Shown piece after piece: positions 8,451 to 17,202 of a stretch of 64,000 bases of DNA (position 1 is its first letter; each line of letters starts with the position of its first letter). The DNA comes from Gp6-AA40 sp035293405 (GTDB taxonomy: Bacteria; Acidobacteriota; Vicinamibacteria; Vicinamibacterales; UBA2999). The stretch lies in NCBI GenBank assembly GCA_035293405.1, contig DATDOE010000003.1:102884-166883 (forward strand). Reading direction: 5' to 3'. The notes under the pieces are model-generated. The model was not told the DNA's origin. It saw only the letters and a program-made list of their open reading frames with translations, and did no database searches. A program made the position numbers and the translations under genes.

Positions 8451-8905
8451 CCTACGCACGCGCTGCCGCAGCCACGTTCGCCGCGTTTCTCGTGTCGAAT
8501 CTATCCGCGATCGCGGTACACGGGTTCATCCTCGCCCAAGACTACGCCCCGTACGAGGGGACCCTGCTGCGGGACCAGGTCGGGTGGCAAGCCCTTCTGC
8601 TCCCGGTGGCGCATCTGTGCTTCATTTGCGGACTGGTGTGGGTCTACGCACGTGTGCCGCTTGGCGGTTCAGCCGCCGTGCGAGGACTCAAGATCGGAGT
8701 CGTCGGCTGGATGATGGGACAGGCGCCGCTCTGGCTCCTGTGGTACGCCGAGCAGCCCTGGCCCGGTGATCTGGTCGTGAAACAACTCGGGCTCGAGCTG
8801 CTGTCGTCGCTCGTGATCGGCGTCACCATCGCACTCGTCGCGGGCCAGTCTGTGCCCACAGCCGTTTCATCAGCGCAGACGCGCTCGCTGGACATGCGGA
8901 CGTGA
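8447..8905 (+). CDS. Small membrane protein, four predicted helices
   Basis: 152 residues with hydrophobic segments near residues 5-27, 45-66, 75-95 and 108-130. The third gene of the PadR operon (4-base overlap). No family is recognised with confidence. Its last 83 bases overlap the convergent ArsN2-like gene on the other strand; both frames look real, so the tail (after about residue 125, polar and Ser/Thr-rich) may be poorly constrained. Confidence 0.65.
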   Translation: MTYARAAAATFAAFLVSNLSAIAVHGFILAQDYAPYEGTLLRDQVGWQALLLPVAHLCFICGLVWVYARVPLGGSAAVRGLKIGVVGWMMGQAPLWLLWYAEQPWPGDLVVKQLGLELLSSLVIGVTIALVAGQSVPTAVSSAQTRSLDMRT

Positions 8906-9290
8906 ATTCCACCGACTGCTGAACGCCCATGGGAATTTCATCCCTTGCGATCACCACGAACCCCAGCTTCGGGAAGTAGGCGGCCGCCGTCGTCGTCAAG
9001 AGGTACAACGCCGGAAGCCCTCTCGCGCGCGCGAGGCCGGTCACAGCCTCGACGAGCTGGCGTCCAAGACCTGTGCCCCTGAATCCACGATCGATGACCA
9101 CCGATCGCAGGAGGCCGCCCTCGGCATAGACCTCGAGACCGGCGGCGCCGACCACGTGCCCTTGGCTGCGCGCCACCAGCGTGGTCGCGAGGTGATCGGC
9201 CAGGCCCTCGAGCGGCAAGTCGTCCGCACTCAGCAACCGCGAGATCGCGGCCAGGTCTTCTGGTTGCGCGGGTGTGATGCCGGTCGTCAT
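8823..9290 (-). CDS. arsN2: ArsN2-like GNAT acetyltransferase
   Basis: 155 residues of GNAT fold. The acetyl-CoA loop appears as RGFRGTGLGRQLVE, preceded by the strand GLLRSVVID. The C-terminal half has features typical of ArsN2 proteins: ALYLLTTTAAAYFPKLGF and VEFTSACPASASALMK. ArsN2 is named from arsenic-resistance operons, but no arsR, arsC or arsenite pump lies here, so the physiological acceptor is open; ArsN-type enzymes acetylate amino-group toxins such as phosphinothricin analogues. Its end overlaps the convergent operon by 83 bases. Confidence 0.75.
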   Translation of the reverse strand: MTTGITPAQPEDLAAISRLLSADDLPLEGLADHLATTLVARSQGHVVGAAGLEVYAEGGLLRSVVIDRGFRGTGLGRQLVEAVTGLARARGLPALYLLTTTAAAYFPKLGFVVIARDEIPMGVQQSVEFTSACPASASALMKRLWAQTGPRRVRW

Positions 9291-9418
9291 GCGCTGAAGT
9301 AGGCGGGCAGATCGGGCATCACGCCATGTCAGGATGCCACAGATGAGTCCGCGGGAGACCCTGGAAGATACCGATTGGTGATCGTACGTTCGAAGCTGTC
9401 GTCAGCGCGTGAGCCCGA

Positions 9419-9835
9419 TCACTTCGTATCATCTGGCCAGGATGCGAGGCTGGCCAGCGCGGCCCTCATTCGCCGGACACCTGCATACTGCACGAGCAAC
9501 AGGCCGGCGATGCCGACGAGATATGTCGTCAGCCGTCCCGATTCCGGCTCGACCGAGCGCTGCGCACTCGTCCCGTAGTCCCCGTGGTTCGGCCGGCCGA
9601 CCAGCGGACCGATGACGAAATTGCCTGAGATATTTCCGGAGAAACGCCTGTCGTGCTGCTGGGCCCACGACCGGAATTCCTGTCCGGCGTCACGAGTCCA
9701 GTCGAGGCCAGCGCGGACCGGCGGCGCTCCTGCCGCGGTCGGCCACGCGGCGAGGGTCAGCACCAGACACACGGCGCTCAGCGCCGCGCCCCACAGGGTC
9801 CGAAGGAAGAGATGCGTCCACACAGGATTGGCCAT
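9419..9835 (-). CDS. Hypothetical membrane-anchored protein
   Basis: 138 residues from the ATG at 9835, chosen because GGAG lies 6 bases upstream; an in-frame ATG at 9856 is an alternative. One hydrophobic helix at the N-terminus (LWGAALSAVCLVLTLAAW), a polar central region (WTRDAGQEFRSWAQQHDRRF), and a second helix near residues 105-120 (YLVGIAGLLLVQYAGV). No family recognised. It stands alone between the acetyltransferase and the next GHWEG-type gene. Confidence 0.5.
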   Translation of the reverse strand: MANPVWTHLFLRTLWGAALSAVCLVLTLAAWPTAAGAPPVRAGLDWTRDAGQEFRSWAQQHDRRFSGNISGNFVIGPLVGRPNHGDYGTSAQRSVEPESGRLTTYLVGIAGLLLVQYAGVRRMRAALASLASWPDDTK

Positions 9836-9945
9836 GACGTGCTCCGGTAACGGCACGTCTCAGCAAACGCGATTCCACTTCCTGTGCAGGCGTCCAAGCC
9901 CGGCCGTTCATCAGCTCGAGCGTGAGGCGCGTTGAGGGCTCACGA

Positions 9946-11016
9946 TCAGCGCTTGCGCACGAACACCTGATCGCCTTCGACGGTATGAACGGTGAAGTCG
10001 CTGACCGCACCGCTCGCGTCCTTGTGGAACACCACGGGGGCCCCTGATGCCGAAAACGTGGTCTCCGATTCCGCCGTCAGGAGAAACCGTCCGCCCGTCG
10101 ACGGCGCCGCCACGAGCCGGCCGTTCTCGACGCTCACCGTGAACGTGACGAGCTCTCCGGGCGGGCCCTTCATTTCGTACGTGCCTGCATAGCTCGAGAG
10201 GATCGCCGGCGCGATCGTCACGACTGTTCGGCTCTTCCGGCGATCCTCGTCAGTCACCACGAAGTGCTGCAGAGACTTTTCGTTTTCGTTGCAGACGGTC
10301 TCGAGCAGTTCCGTATCAGGCACGAGCTCCGCGGCGAGCGTAATCGTCCAGGGACGCGTGTACGCCTTGGTGTCCTCGAATGTGATCTGCACCTGCATGT
10401 GGCCGAAATCTTTCCGGCGATAGCGCTCGGTCGTGCGAAGCGCCTCGGTGTGGGGATGGCCGCCGAAGTCCAGCCACGTCCGATCATTGAAGCCGGCGCT
10501 CTCGATGACCAGCGTGTCACCGTCCCAGCGACCCACTGAATAGCCCATCCACGTCGGATGGGGATCCACCGGCAGCGAGCGGCCATCCGTGAGGATCTGG
10601 CGATACACGCCAGACTGGGACAGTACCGCCATCGTCCCCGTGGTCTGCAGGACCTTGAACATGCCGAAGTTGTACAGCGGACCAACTTCCGGCATGCAGC
10701 GATAGGCCGGGTGGTCCTTGCTGAATTCTTCCGACCGCTGCTTGAAGAGCGTCTCGGCCCATGGCAACACGTCGCCCGGCTTCAAGTCCGAGGCGATATT
10801 GAGGTCGTAGCCGCCAGGGTCGATCCGCCAGATGCCCGAGAGATCAGGCTTCCCGTCGTGCGTCTTCGGCGCCGGCGCGGTGAGATTGGGCTTGCCGTCA
10901 GCGGTGCGCGGAATCCCCGGCGTCGGCGTCTTCAGCCACTGTGCGTCGGCGGAACCGCAGACAGCGAGGACAAGGGCGGCGCTGATCGCGCCCGTGAGGT
11001 GCAGGGAGCGTGTCAT
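9946..11016 (-). CDS. Divergent GHWEG-type secreted protein with extra C-terminal domain
   Basis: 356 residues, signal peptide ending near AQWLK (residue 26). The core is a diverged version of the family seen at 3025-4017: YRCMPEVGPLYNFGMFKVLQT, VGRWDGDTLVIESAGFNDRT (in place of GHWEGDTLVVETTNF), TRPWTITLAAEL and a C-terminal VCNENEKSLQHF where the others have CHEGN. About 85 residues follow (SSYAGTYEMKGPPGELVTFTVS...VFVRKR) that look like the small lipocalin-like domain often attached to acidobacterial secreted hydrolases. The substitutions of HW to RW and of CHEG to CNEN suggest a different activity. It is divergent from the PadR/ADOP operon. Confidence 0.65.
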   Translation of the reverse strand: MTRSLHLTGAISAALVLAVCGSADAQWLKTPTPGIPRTADGKPNLTAPAPKTHDGKPDLSGIWRIDPGGYDLNIASDLKPGDVLPWAETLFKQRSEEFSKDHPAYRCMPEVGPLYNFGMFKVLQTTGTMAVLSQSGVYRQILTDGRSLPVDPHPTWMGYSVGRWDGDTLVIESAGFNDRTWLDFGGHPHTEALRTTERYRRKDFGHMQVQITFEDTKAYTRPWTITLAAELVPDTELLETVCNENEKSLQHFVVTDEDRRKSRTVVTIAPAILSSYAGTYEMKGPPGELVTFTVSVENGRLVAAPSTGGRFLLTAESETTFSASGAPVVFHKDASGAVSDFTVHTVEGDQVFVRKR

Positions 11017-11045
11017 GCGCGAAAGTATGCCGGAAACCGCGCCGC

Positions 11046-11079
11046 TTGACAGCCGTTACATACTTCTAGACAATATGTC
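11046..11079 (+). promoter_or_regulatory. PadR gene 2 promoter with palindromic -10 region, leaderless
   Basis: TTGACA at 11046-11051, a 17-base spacer, and GACAAT at 11069-11074 as the -10. The -10 lies in the palindrome GACA-ATA-TGTC (11069-11079). Transcription would start about 11081 and the ATG is at 11083, so the message would be effectively leaderless. A bound regulator would block the -10 directly. The arrangement matches the other two PadR genes. Confidence 0.65.
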
Positions 11080-11082
11080 GCT

Positions 11083-11436
11083 ATGCAACACATCAAGCCG
11101 GGCATGCTCGATCGCGAGTTGAAGAAAGGCAGTGCGGAGCTGCTGATCCTCTCGCTCGTCGAGGACCAGCCTCGCCATGGCTACGATCTCAGCAAACTCA
11201 TCGAGGCCCGATCGAACGGCGTCCTGAAGTTCCGCGTCGCCTCGCTCTATCCCCTGCTCTACCGGCTGGAGAAGCGCGGCTGGATTGCCGGCCGCTGGAT
11301 CGAGAAGGCCGGACAGCGGCGCCGGCGGTACTACCGGCTGACGCCGGCGGGCGCGAACGTGCTCGCCTCGCAGCGCAGCACCTGGCGCGCCTTCGTTGAG
11401 GCCATCAGCCGCATCACGGGCGTGGACAATGCCTAA
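11083..11436 (+). CDS. PadR family transcriptional regulator (ADOP-linked)
   Basis: 117 residues with PadR hallmarks: LKKGSAELLILSLVEDQPRHGYDLSKLIE, FRVASLYPLLYRLEKRGWI and QRRRRYYRLTPAG. It overlaps the permease gene by 8 bases, which is the usual acidobacterial arrangement of a PadR repressor controlling an orphan MacB-type permease. Its own promoter carries a palindrome over the -10 box, so autorepression of the whole operon is likely. The ligand is unknown. Confidence 0.9.
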   Translation: MQHIKPGMLDRELKKGSAELLILSLVEDQPRHGYDLSKLIEARSNGVLKFRVASLYPLLYRLEKRGWIAGRWIEKAGQRRRRYYRLTPAGANVLASQRSTWRAFVEAISRITGVDNA

Positions 11437-14116
11437 CTGGCGCGATGCGATTCTCCATCGGCTGGTCGGTCTTCGCCTCGCCCCGGCGCGCGAGGCCGAG
11501 ATCCTCGACGAGCTGTCGCAGCACCTCGAGGATCGCTTCAACGAGCTGCGAACAGCCGGGGTGGCGGACGAGGCGGCGGCGCGCGAGGCGCTGAGCGAGC
11601 TCGATGAAACGGACCTCGTGCGCGAGCTGACCAGGGTCGAGCGCGACACGCTGCAGGAGCCAATGGCAATCGGCAGCGCGGGTCCAGGACGCCTCACGGG
11701 CGGACTCTGGCACGACGTCCGGTTCGGTGGGCGGCTCCTCGCCAAACACAAGAGCGTCACCCTCGTCATCGTCGTCACCCTCGCGCTCGCGATCGCCGCC
11801 AACGCGATCGTGTTCGGCCTCGCCGACCTGTTGTTCATCCGGCCGCTGCCCTTCGCCAACGCCGCGCGCCTGACGCAGGTCTTCGCGATCGACCAGCGCA
11901 CCGGTTCGGACCGCGAGGTGCTTTCCGTGCCTCAATTCCTTGACGTCGCCAGGCAGGCCTCATCCTTCGACCAGGTCGCGGCGATGATGCCGCGGCAGTT
12001 GTCGCTCACCGGCGTTGGTGAGCCGCAAGCCGTGGGCGCGCTCATGGTGACGGCGAATCTGTTCGAGACGGTGGGCCTGGACGCGTTCGCCGGCCGCACG
12101 TTCCGTCCAGGCGAGGACACACCGGGACGGTCGAGTGTGGTCGCCCTCAGTCATCGATTCTGGACCACTCGCTTCGGCGCCGACCGCGCGCTCATCGGCC
12201 GGACGGTCAGGCTGAACGGCGTCGATCACACGGTGGTCGGTGTGGTCACGCCGGCCATCGAAGTGGGCACCATGGGTCAGGTCGACGTGTGGCTGCCGCT
12301 TGAAACGGCGTCAGTCGTGAACCGGCGGCGGGAGCGCGCCTTGGCCGTGTTTGGCCGCCTCTCCGAAGGCCAGACAGTGGCGACGGCCAACGCGGAGCTC
12401 GCCACGATCGCCACCCGGCTGCGACGCGACTATCCCGTCACCGACGCAGACCTCCAGCTACACGCGCTGTCCTCTCGCTCGGCAAACGTGGACACGAATA
12501 CTCCGACCATCACCGCGCTGCTGGCGATCATCGTCGGGGTCGTCCTGCTTTTGGCGTGCGCCAACGTGGCCACAGTCATGCTGGCCCGCGCCACCGCGCG
12601 CCAGCGGGAGATGGCGGTTCGCCTGGCACTCGGCGCGACACGTGGACGCCTCGTGCGTCAGCTCATCTCCGAAGGACTGCTGCTCGGCCTCCTCGCGGGG
12701 GGCGTTGGTGTAGCGCTCGCGGCCGCCGGCGTCGCCGGCGTCAGACGCCTCTCGCCGGACGCATACGTCCAGCTTCTGGCCATCAACACCAACCTCCTGC
12801 TCTTCGTCTTCGCGCTGTCGCTGGTTGCGCCGGTACTCTTCGGAGTCGTTCCGGCACTGCGGTTGTCCCGTCCTGATCTGAACGACGCTTTGAAGGAGGG
12901 CGCGCGGGACGGCGGGCCATCCCGCAGGTCGACCCGCGGCCGGACCCTGCTCGTCGTCACACAGGTCGCCTTCGCGCTGACTGTCCTCATCATCGCCGGC
13001 CTCGTCGTCCGATCGGTCATCGTCCAGGAGCGGACGCCGCTTGGCGTCGCGACCGACGGTGTGCTGTGCATGAGGGTGCGTTTCGATCCTCCGAAGTACG
13101 TCGACAACGCCGCGCGCGTGCGCGCTGTCAACGCGCTGCTCACGCGCATGAATGCCGTGCCAGGCGTCGTCGCGACAGCGGCCATGTCCCGCACACCGAT
13201 TGTCGATACCGAGCCGCTTCAGCAGTTCACGATCGTTGGCGGCCCAGCACCGGTACCGGGACAAACCCCTTGGGCCGTCGAGTCCGCGATCACCGAAGCC
13301 TATGGCTCGACCTTCAGCGTCCCCCTGGTGGAAGGGCGCTTGTGGACCGAGGACGATCGCCGCCTGTCAGCTCCCGTCGCAGCCCTGAGCCGTGAAGCCG
13401 CCAAACGATACTGGCCGGGAGAGTCGCCGATCGGACAGCGAATCGTGATGCTCGACGGGACCGGTAGTCCGGTCGGCGATCCCATCGAGATCGTCGGAGT
13501 GGTCGACGATGTGAAGTCGAGCGCGGTGACGCAGCCGGCGCCGCCCCGGATCTACCGGCCCTTGACTCAGACGCCGGAGAACGTGGCGTTCGCGGTACGC
13601 GTGCGGGGCGATGCGGCATGGTCGGCACTCTCGGTGCGAGAAGCCGTGCGCGACGAGGATCGCGATCTCGCCGTGGCCGACATCAGAACCTTCGCCACGA
13701 TGCTCGAAGCACAGGGCCGGACCCGCGAGCTGCTCATCGCGCTGTTCACGGGATTCGCCGGCATCGGGCTCGTCCTGGCGGTGACCGGCGTGTACGGCGT
13801 CACCGCCTTCTCGGTCGAACAGCGCCGCCGCGAGGTTGGCCTTCGCCTGGCGCTCGGCGCCACCACAAGGGATGTCATTCGCCTGCTGGTCACGCGCAGC
13901 TTCCGGCCGATCGCAACCGGCATGGTCCTCGGCACGCTCGGCGGCTGGGCGATCTCGCGCACGATGCGCGGCCAGCTGTTCGGCACCGGTGTGTTCGACC
14001 CGTCCACGTACCTGACCGTCATCGCCATCGTCGCCATCAGCGGATTGATCGCGAGTCTGGTGCCGGCCCGCCGCGCTGCCTCGGTTGATCCGATGTCAGT
14101 GCTCAAACGTGAATAA
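11429..14116 (+). CDS. ADOP-type ABC transporter permease (duplicated MacB/FtsX fold)
   Basis: 895 residues from the ATG at 11429, inside the PadR 3' end. The N-terminal about 90 residues are the permease prefix (NWRDAILHRLVGLRLAPAREAEILDELSQHLEDR). Then come two repeats, each with a membrane helix, a large periplasmic MacB-like domain and an FtsX three-helix bundle: helices near 115-140 and 375-480, then 525-545 and 780-890. Typical phrases are REMAVRLALGATRGRLVRQLISEG and RREVGLRLALGATTRDVIRLLV. Acidobacterial duplicated orphan permeases lack a neighbouring ATPase, and none is present here. They are thought to export or sense small molecules, but no substrate is known. Confidence 0.9.
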   Translation: MPNWRDAILHRLVGLRLAPAREAEILDELSQHLEDRFNELRTAGVADEAAAREALSELDETDLVRELTRVERDTLQEPMAIGSAGPGRLTGGLWHDVRFGGRLLAKHKSVTLVIVVTLALAIAANAIVFGLADLLFIRPLPFANAARLTQVFAIDQRTGSDREVLSVPQFLDVARQASSFDQVAAMMPRQLSLTGVGEPQAVGALMVTANLFETVGLDAFAGRTFRPGEDTPGRSSVVALSHRFWTTRFGADRALIGRTVRLNGVDHTVVGVVTPAIEVGTMGQVDVWLPLETASVVNRRRERALAVFGRLSEGQTVATANAELATIATRLRRDYPVTDADLQLHALSSRSANVDTNTPTITALLAIIVGVVLLLACANVATVMLARATARQREMAVRLALGATRGRLVRQLISEGLLLGLLAGGVGVALAAAGVAGVRRLSPDAYVQLLAINTNLLLFVFALSLVAPVLFGVVPALRLSRPDLNDALKEGARDGGPSRRSTRGRTLLVVTQVAFALTVLIIAGLVVRSVIVQERTPLGVATDGVLCMRVRFDPPKYVDNAARVRAVNALLTRMNAVPGVVATAAMSRTPIVDTEPLQQFTIVGGPAPVPGQTPWAVESAITEAYGSTFSVPLVEGRLWTEDDRRLSAPVAALSREAAKRYWPGESPIGQRIVMLDGTGSPVGDPIEIVGVVDDVKSSAVTQPAPPRIYRPLTQTPENVAFAVRVRGDAAWSALSVREAVRDEDRDLAVADIRTFATMLEAQGRTRELLIALFTGFAGIGLVLAVTGVYGVTAFSVEQRRREVGLRLALGATTRDVIRLLVTRSFRPIATGMVLGTLGGWAISRTMRGQLFGTGVFDPSTYLTVIAIVAISGLIASLVPARRAASVDPMSVLKRE

Positions 14117-14126
14117 GGAGATTTCC

Positions 14127-14846
14127 ATGCATGTTCTTCGAATGTCTGCACTCGCCGGTGCGCTGCTCCTGTCCTCGGTGACCTCTGTGCTCGCTCAGAC
14201 TCCTGTTGATCCCACCGGCCATTGGGAGGGCGCCATCACGGCGCCGTTCGGAGAAGTGGTCATCGAAATCGACTTGGCCAGGAACGCCAAGGGCGAGATC
14301 ACGGGGACGTTTGGAAACCCGACGCAGAACCTGAAGGGCTTCCCGCTCTCTCAGATCGTCGTTGACGGCCGGGCGATCGGTTTCGCGATCAGGCCGAGCG
14401 GCGACGGCGGTGGCAGGTTCCAAGGCATCCTCCTCGCCGACGGGAAGTCGATGTCCGGCGACTTCGCCGCGCCCATGGGGACCGTGCCGTTCAACCTCAC
14501 GCGGACGGGTGAGGCCAGGATCGAGCCGGCGCCGCGCAACGCACCAATCGCCAGCGCGCTCGAAGGCACATGGACGGGCACCCTCTCCGCGGGTGGGAAG
14601 GAGATTCGCCTGCTTCTGAAAATGGCGAATCAGGCGGACGGCACGGCTGCGGGTGTCATCCTCGATCCTGAGACGGGTGTCGAGGTCACGCTCGGCCTGA
14701 CGGTCAACGGCTCAACGCTGACGCTCAACGCCACGCCGCTCAAGGGCAACTTCTTCTCAGGGACGTTGAATCAGGCAGGAACGGAGCTGGCCGGCACCTA
14801 CACCGAAGGTCCGCTGACGCTCCCGCTGATCTTCAAGCGTTCGTAA
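14127..14846 (+). CDS. Secreted hypothetical protein with two similar beta-rich halves
   Basis: 239 residues. Start at 14127 because AAGGAG (14115-14120) is ideally placed and a signal peptide follows at once (LSSVTSVLAQ). The two halves look alike: DPTGHWEGAITAPFGEVVIEIDLARNAKGEITGTFGNP and ALEGTWTGTLSAGGKEIRLLLKMANQADGTAAGVILDP, each ending in a strand that mentions F-LTR or F-KR. This suggests a duplicated small beta-barrel (lipocalin-like) domain. It starts 10 bases after the ADOP gene and is probably cotranscribed. No enzymatic motif is apparent. Confidence 0.7.
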   Translation: MHVLRMSALAGALLLSSVTSVLAQTPVDPTGHWEGAITAPFGEVVIEIDLARNAKGEITGTFGNPTQNLKGFPLSQIVVDGRAIGFAIRPSGDGGGRFQGILLADGKSMSGDFAAPMGTVPFNLTRTGEARIEPAPRNAPIASALEGTWTGTLSAGGKEIRLLLKMANQADGTAAGVILDPETGVEVTLGLTVNGSTLTLNATPLKGNFFSGTLNQAGTELAGTYTEGPLTLPLIFKRS

Positions 14847-14863
14847 CGTCCGTCATACGCGGG

Positions 14864-14883
14864 GGTCCGGCGTCAGCCGGACC
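14864..14883. terminator. Bidirectional hairpin terminator between convergent genes
   Basis: Perfect 8-base stem GGTCCGGC / GCCGGACC with loop GTCA, followed on the plus strand by TCTTTAT. It starts 17 bases after the stop at 14846 and contains the stop codon of the convergent Nudix gene (14873-14875), so it can serve both units. Confidence 0.7.
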
Positions 14884-15424
14884 TCTTTATCCATTCTGCC
14901 GCCCCGGGAAAATCGGCAAACTCGAACGGCAGGCCGCGGGATGTCATCCAATCGGCCACCGCAAATCCCGTGGCGCGCGGCCAGGGCTTGAGCTCGTGTG
15001 GCTTGTAGCGGCGATACTCCACGAGCTCCTGGCCCAGCCGGAGCTCACCGATCGCGACGGCGTGGTAGCACAACATCACTTCGTTCTTCCGGTCGAAGAT
15101 GTAGTTGCCGATGGGTGTCATCGTGGTCACGTCGAGGTTCAGTTCTTCCTTCACCTCACGGGCCACGGCTGCCTTGGGATCCTCCTGCGCTTCGAGATAG
15201 CCCGTAACGAGGGCGAACCATCCATCGGGCCAGCCGGCATTGCGCGCCAGGATCATCTCGCCTTCGTGCTCCACCAGCGCACCGATGGCGGGCGTCGGAT
15301 TGGTGCGCTGGATGAATCCGCACGACGTGTCGGAGCAGACCCGACGTGCCAGCCTGCCCGGCGACGCCGGCCGCTCGGTCGTCGGCCGCCCGCAGCGAGG
15401 ACAGAACGCGAAGGGTTCGATCAT
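14873..15424 (-). CDS. Nudix hydrolase with N-terminal zinc ribbon
   Basis: 183 residues. Cys8/Cys11/Cys30/Cys35 form a zinc ribbon (CPRCG...CSDTSC), followed by the Nudix box GYLEAQEDPKAAVAREVKEEL, where the final Gly of the consensus is Asn. The overall plan resembles NADH pyrophosphatase (NudC) but is much shorter than NudC (about 260 residues), and the N-terminal NudC domain is absent. It probably hydrolyses a nucleoside diphosphate derivative such as NAD(H), ADP-ribose or a capped RNA end; the substrate cannot be set from sequence. It overlaps the upstream lipoprotein gene by 4 bases. Confidence 0.85.
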   Translation of the reverse strand: MIEPFAFCPRCGRPTTERPASPGRLARRVCSDTSCGFIQRTNPTPAIGALVEHEGEMILARNAGWPDGWFALVTGYLEAQEDPKAAVAREVKEELNLDVTTMTPIGNYIFDRKNEVMLCYHAVAIGELRLGQELVEYRRYKPHELKPWPRATGFAVADWMTSRGLPFEFADFPGAAEWIKRSG

Positions 15425-15924
15425 GCCGGTGCCTGGGTCATTCCTCGCCTCTTCCGAGCTTCTCCTCGAGGACGTGACGGGCGCTGGCCCAGTGCAGCAC
15501 TCCGTAGTACTGCGACGGTCTGTTGTGAGAGAAGTACTCGTAGCTCGAGGAAGTTCACCTCGCTTCGCCCGCCGAGCGGTCCCAGCGCGAGGGTTTCACC
15601 GGCGTTCGGCAACAGCTGTTTTCGCCGGCGCTCGAGCGACTGCCGCACACGCACTCGCCAGAAGGCATCGTGGTTTTCCGACGGCGCCACGTTCAGACCT
15701 GAGAAGGCTTCCTGCAGCTCGGCCCTCGAGATCTGCTTGATCGACGCCATCTCGGCGCTCGTCAGCGGCCCACCGAGCGCCCTCGTCATCGATGGATCAA
15801 CGGTGAACGGAAAATCTTCATACCAGAACCCGGCCTCAACGGTGGTTCTGAACCGCGGCGATTCGCAGGCCGCGCACAGCACCGCCACGGGAACGACCGC
15901 GGCGATGCCGATTCGCCAGCTCAC
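15421..15924 (-). CDS. Putative lipoprotein, function unknown
   Basis: 167 residues. The N-terminus is a lipoprotein signal peptide with a lipobox around AVLCAAC (Cys20). The remainder is mainly helical and charged (SAEMASIKQISRAELQEAFSGLNV, then FWRVRVRQSLERRRKQLL). I recognise no family. The gene is coupled to the Nudix gene by an ATGA overlap and lies 6 bases downstream of the FMN reductase gene, so the three minus-strand genes form an operon. Confidence 0.6.
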   Translation of the reverse strand: MSWRIGIAAVVPVAVLCAACESPRFRTTVEAGFWYEDFPFTVDPSMTRALGGPLTSAEMASIKQISRAELQEAFSGLNVAPSENHDAFWRVRVRQSLERRRKQLLPNAGETLALGPLGGRSEVNFLELRVLLSQQTVAVLRSAALGQRPSRPRGEARKRRGMTQAPA

Positions 15925-15930
15925 GTGAAC

Positions 15931-16497
15931 CTACCCGCGCGCCGCCTTGAGGGCGCCCGTCCACCAGGTCAGGTGATCGAGGAGCGCTGTGGCGCTCTGC
16001 TGATTGGCGTCGGTGTTGATCTCGCTGATGTCCTTGATGAACCACGGGTTCGGAATGTGGACGGCGAATCGCGTGGGCGCCATGTCCAGCTCGATCGCGA
16101 CGGCCCGCAGCTGTTCCACGCCACGGGCACCGCCGGCGCCGCCCCAGCTCACGAACGCCACTGCCTTCCGGCTCCAGGCGAAGTAGACGTAGTCGAGCGC
16201 GTTCTTCAGCACCGCCGGATACCCGTGGTTGTACTCGGGTGTGCAGATGATGAAGCCGTCGGCGTCACGGATCTTGTCGCGCCACTTCACGACCGCAGGG
16301 TTCGTGTAGCCGTCCTTCGCCATTCCCGGCGGCATCGCCTCCTCGAAGAACGGCAGCGGGTAGTCGCGCAGGTCGAGGAGCTCGACGTCGAGATCTGGGC
16401 GTACCTTCGCCAATTCGAAAATCCAGTGCGCCGGCTTCTCGCTGAAGCGATTCGCGCGTGTGCTGCCCACGATGACTTTGATTTTGAGTGTGCTCAT
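15931..16497 (-). CDS. NADPH-dependent FMN reductase (flavodoxin-like fold)
   Basis: 188 residues. The FMN phosphate loop appears as VIVGSTRANRFSEKPAHWI, and the hallmark TPEYNHGYPAVLKNALDY around residues 95-112 binds the isoalloxazine ring. This family reduces FMN, quinones, azo dyes or chromate with NAD(P)H. The length is typical. It is the first gene of a three-gene minus-strand operon (then the lipoprotein and the Nudix hydrolase). No SD stronger than GAG is visible upstream of the ATG at 16497. Confidence 0.85.
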   Translation of the reverse strand: MSTLKIKVIVGSTRANRFSEKPAHWIFELAKVRPDLDVELLDLRDYPLPFFEEAMPPGMAKDGYTNPAVVKWRDKIRDADGFIICTPEYNHGYPAVLKNALDYVYFAWSRKAVAFVSWGGAGGARGVEQLRAVAIELDMAPTRFAVHIPNPWFIKDISEINTDANQQSATALLDHLTWWTGALKAARG

Positions 16498-16617
16498 TCG
16501 GCGGCTATTGTCACACAGGCGGACAGGCGTTCTGAAGACCTGTCTCCAGGTAGATCAGGAACCGTCAACCCCAGCGACGTAGAATGCTTCGAGGAATCAT
16601 TCTCGGAGGTTATCGGC

Positions 16618-17196
16618 ATGTCCGACCATGACGCATTTGCCGAGCGCGGTCGCGCGCTCGAAAACGAATACTTCAAGAACAAGGATCGCGAGCTCATCGA
16701 GCGGATGCGAAAAGCCGCGGCGGCCAAGCAGGCCCATAGCGATCTGAGCCGCACCTCCGGTCTCACGGATCCCGCGCTCGTCCAGGATCTGCTCGACCTC
16801 GGGTTCACACCCGACACCATCAGCCTGCTGCCGCTCCTCCCGGTGCTCGAGATCGCCTGGGCCGAAGGCGGCATCACCGCCGCGGAACGCGATCTCATCG
16901 TTCGCCTGGCCAGAAGCCGCGGCATCACTGAGAACAGCGCCGCCGATCGGCAGCTGACCGAATGGATGGCCACTCGGCCGGACGCGAGGGTCTTCGAGCG
17001 CGCCGGGCGGCTGATTGCGGCCACGCTCGCCTCGACAGGACAAGAGACCGCGACGCTGAGCGTGGACGACCTCGTCCAGTACTGCGAAAAGATCGCCGCA
17101 GCCTCGGGAGGAATCCTGGGGCTCGGCAAGATCTCGCCGGAAGAACGAGCGCTGCTCTCCCGGATCACTGTGGATCTGAAGACACGACAAACCTGA
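16618..17196 (+). CDS. TerB-like helical protein
   Basis: 192 residues. The ATG at 16618 has a GGAGGT SD (16605-16610). The N-terminus is a charged helix (ALENEYFKNKDRELIERMRKAAAAK). From residue 60 it shows a TerB-type all-helical pattern, LLPLLPVLEIAWAEGGITAAERDLIVRLARSRGI, with the acidic motif AEGGITAAER that in TerB-like domains binds metal. The role is unknown; similar proteins are found with stress and phage-defence genes, but nothing of that sort is adjacent. Confidence 0.6.
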   Translation: MSDHDAFAERGRALENEYFKNKDRELIERMRKAAAAKQAHSDLSRTSGLTDPALVQDLLDLGFTPDTISLLPLLPVLEIAWAEGGITAAERDLIVRLARSRGITENSAADRQLTEWMATRPDARVFERAGRLIAATLASTGQETATLSVDDLVQYCEKIAAASGGILGLGKISPEERALLSRITVDLKTRQT

Positions 17197-17202
17197 GTCG
17201 CG

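Noticed and set aside
15925..16617. In-frame upstream extension of the TerB-like gene
   Set aside because: It lies antisense to the FMN reductase gene and lacks protein-like features; the ATG at 16618 has a strong SD and a natural N-terminus.
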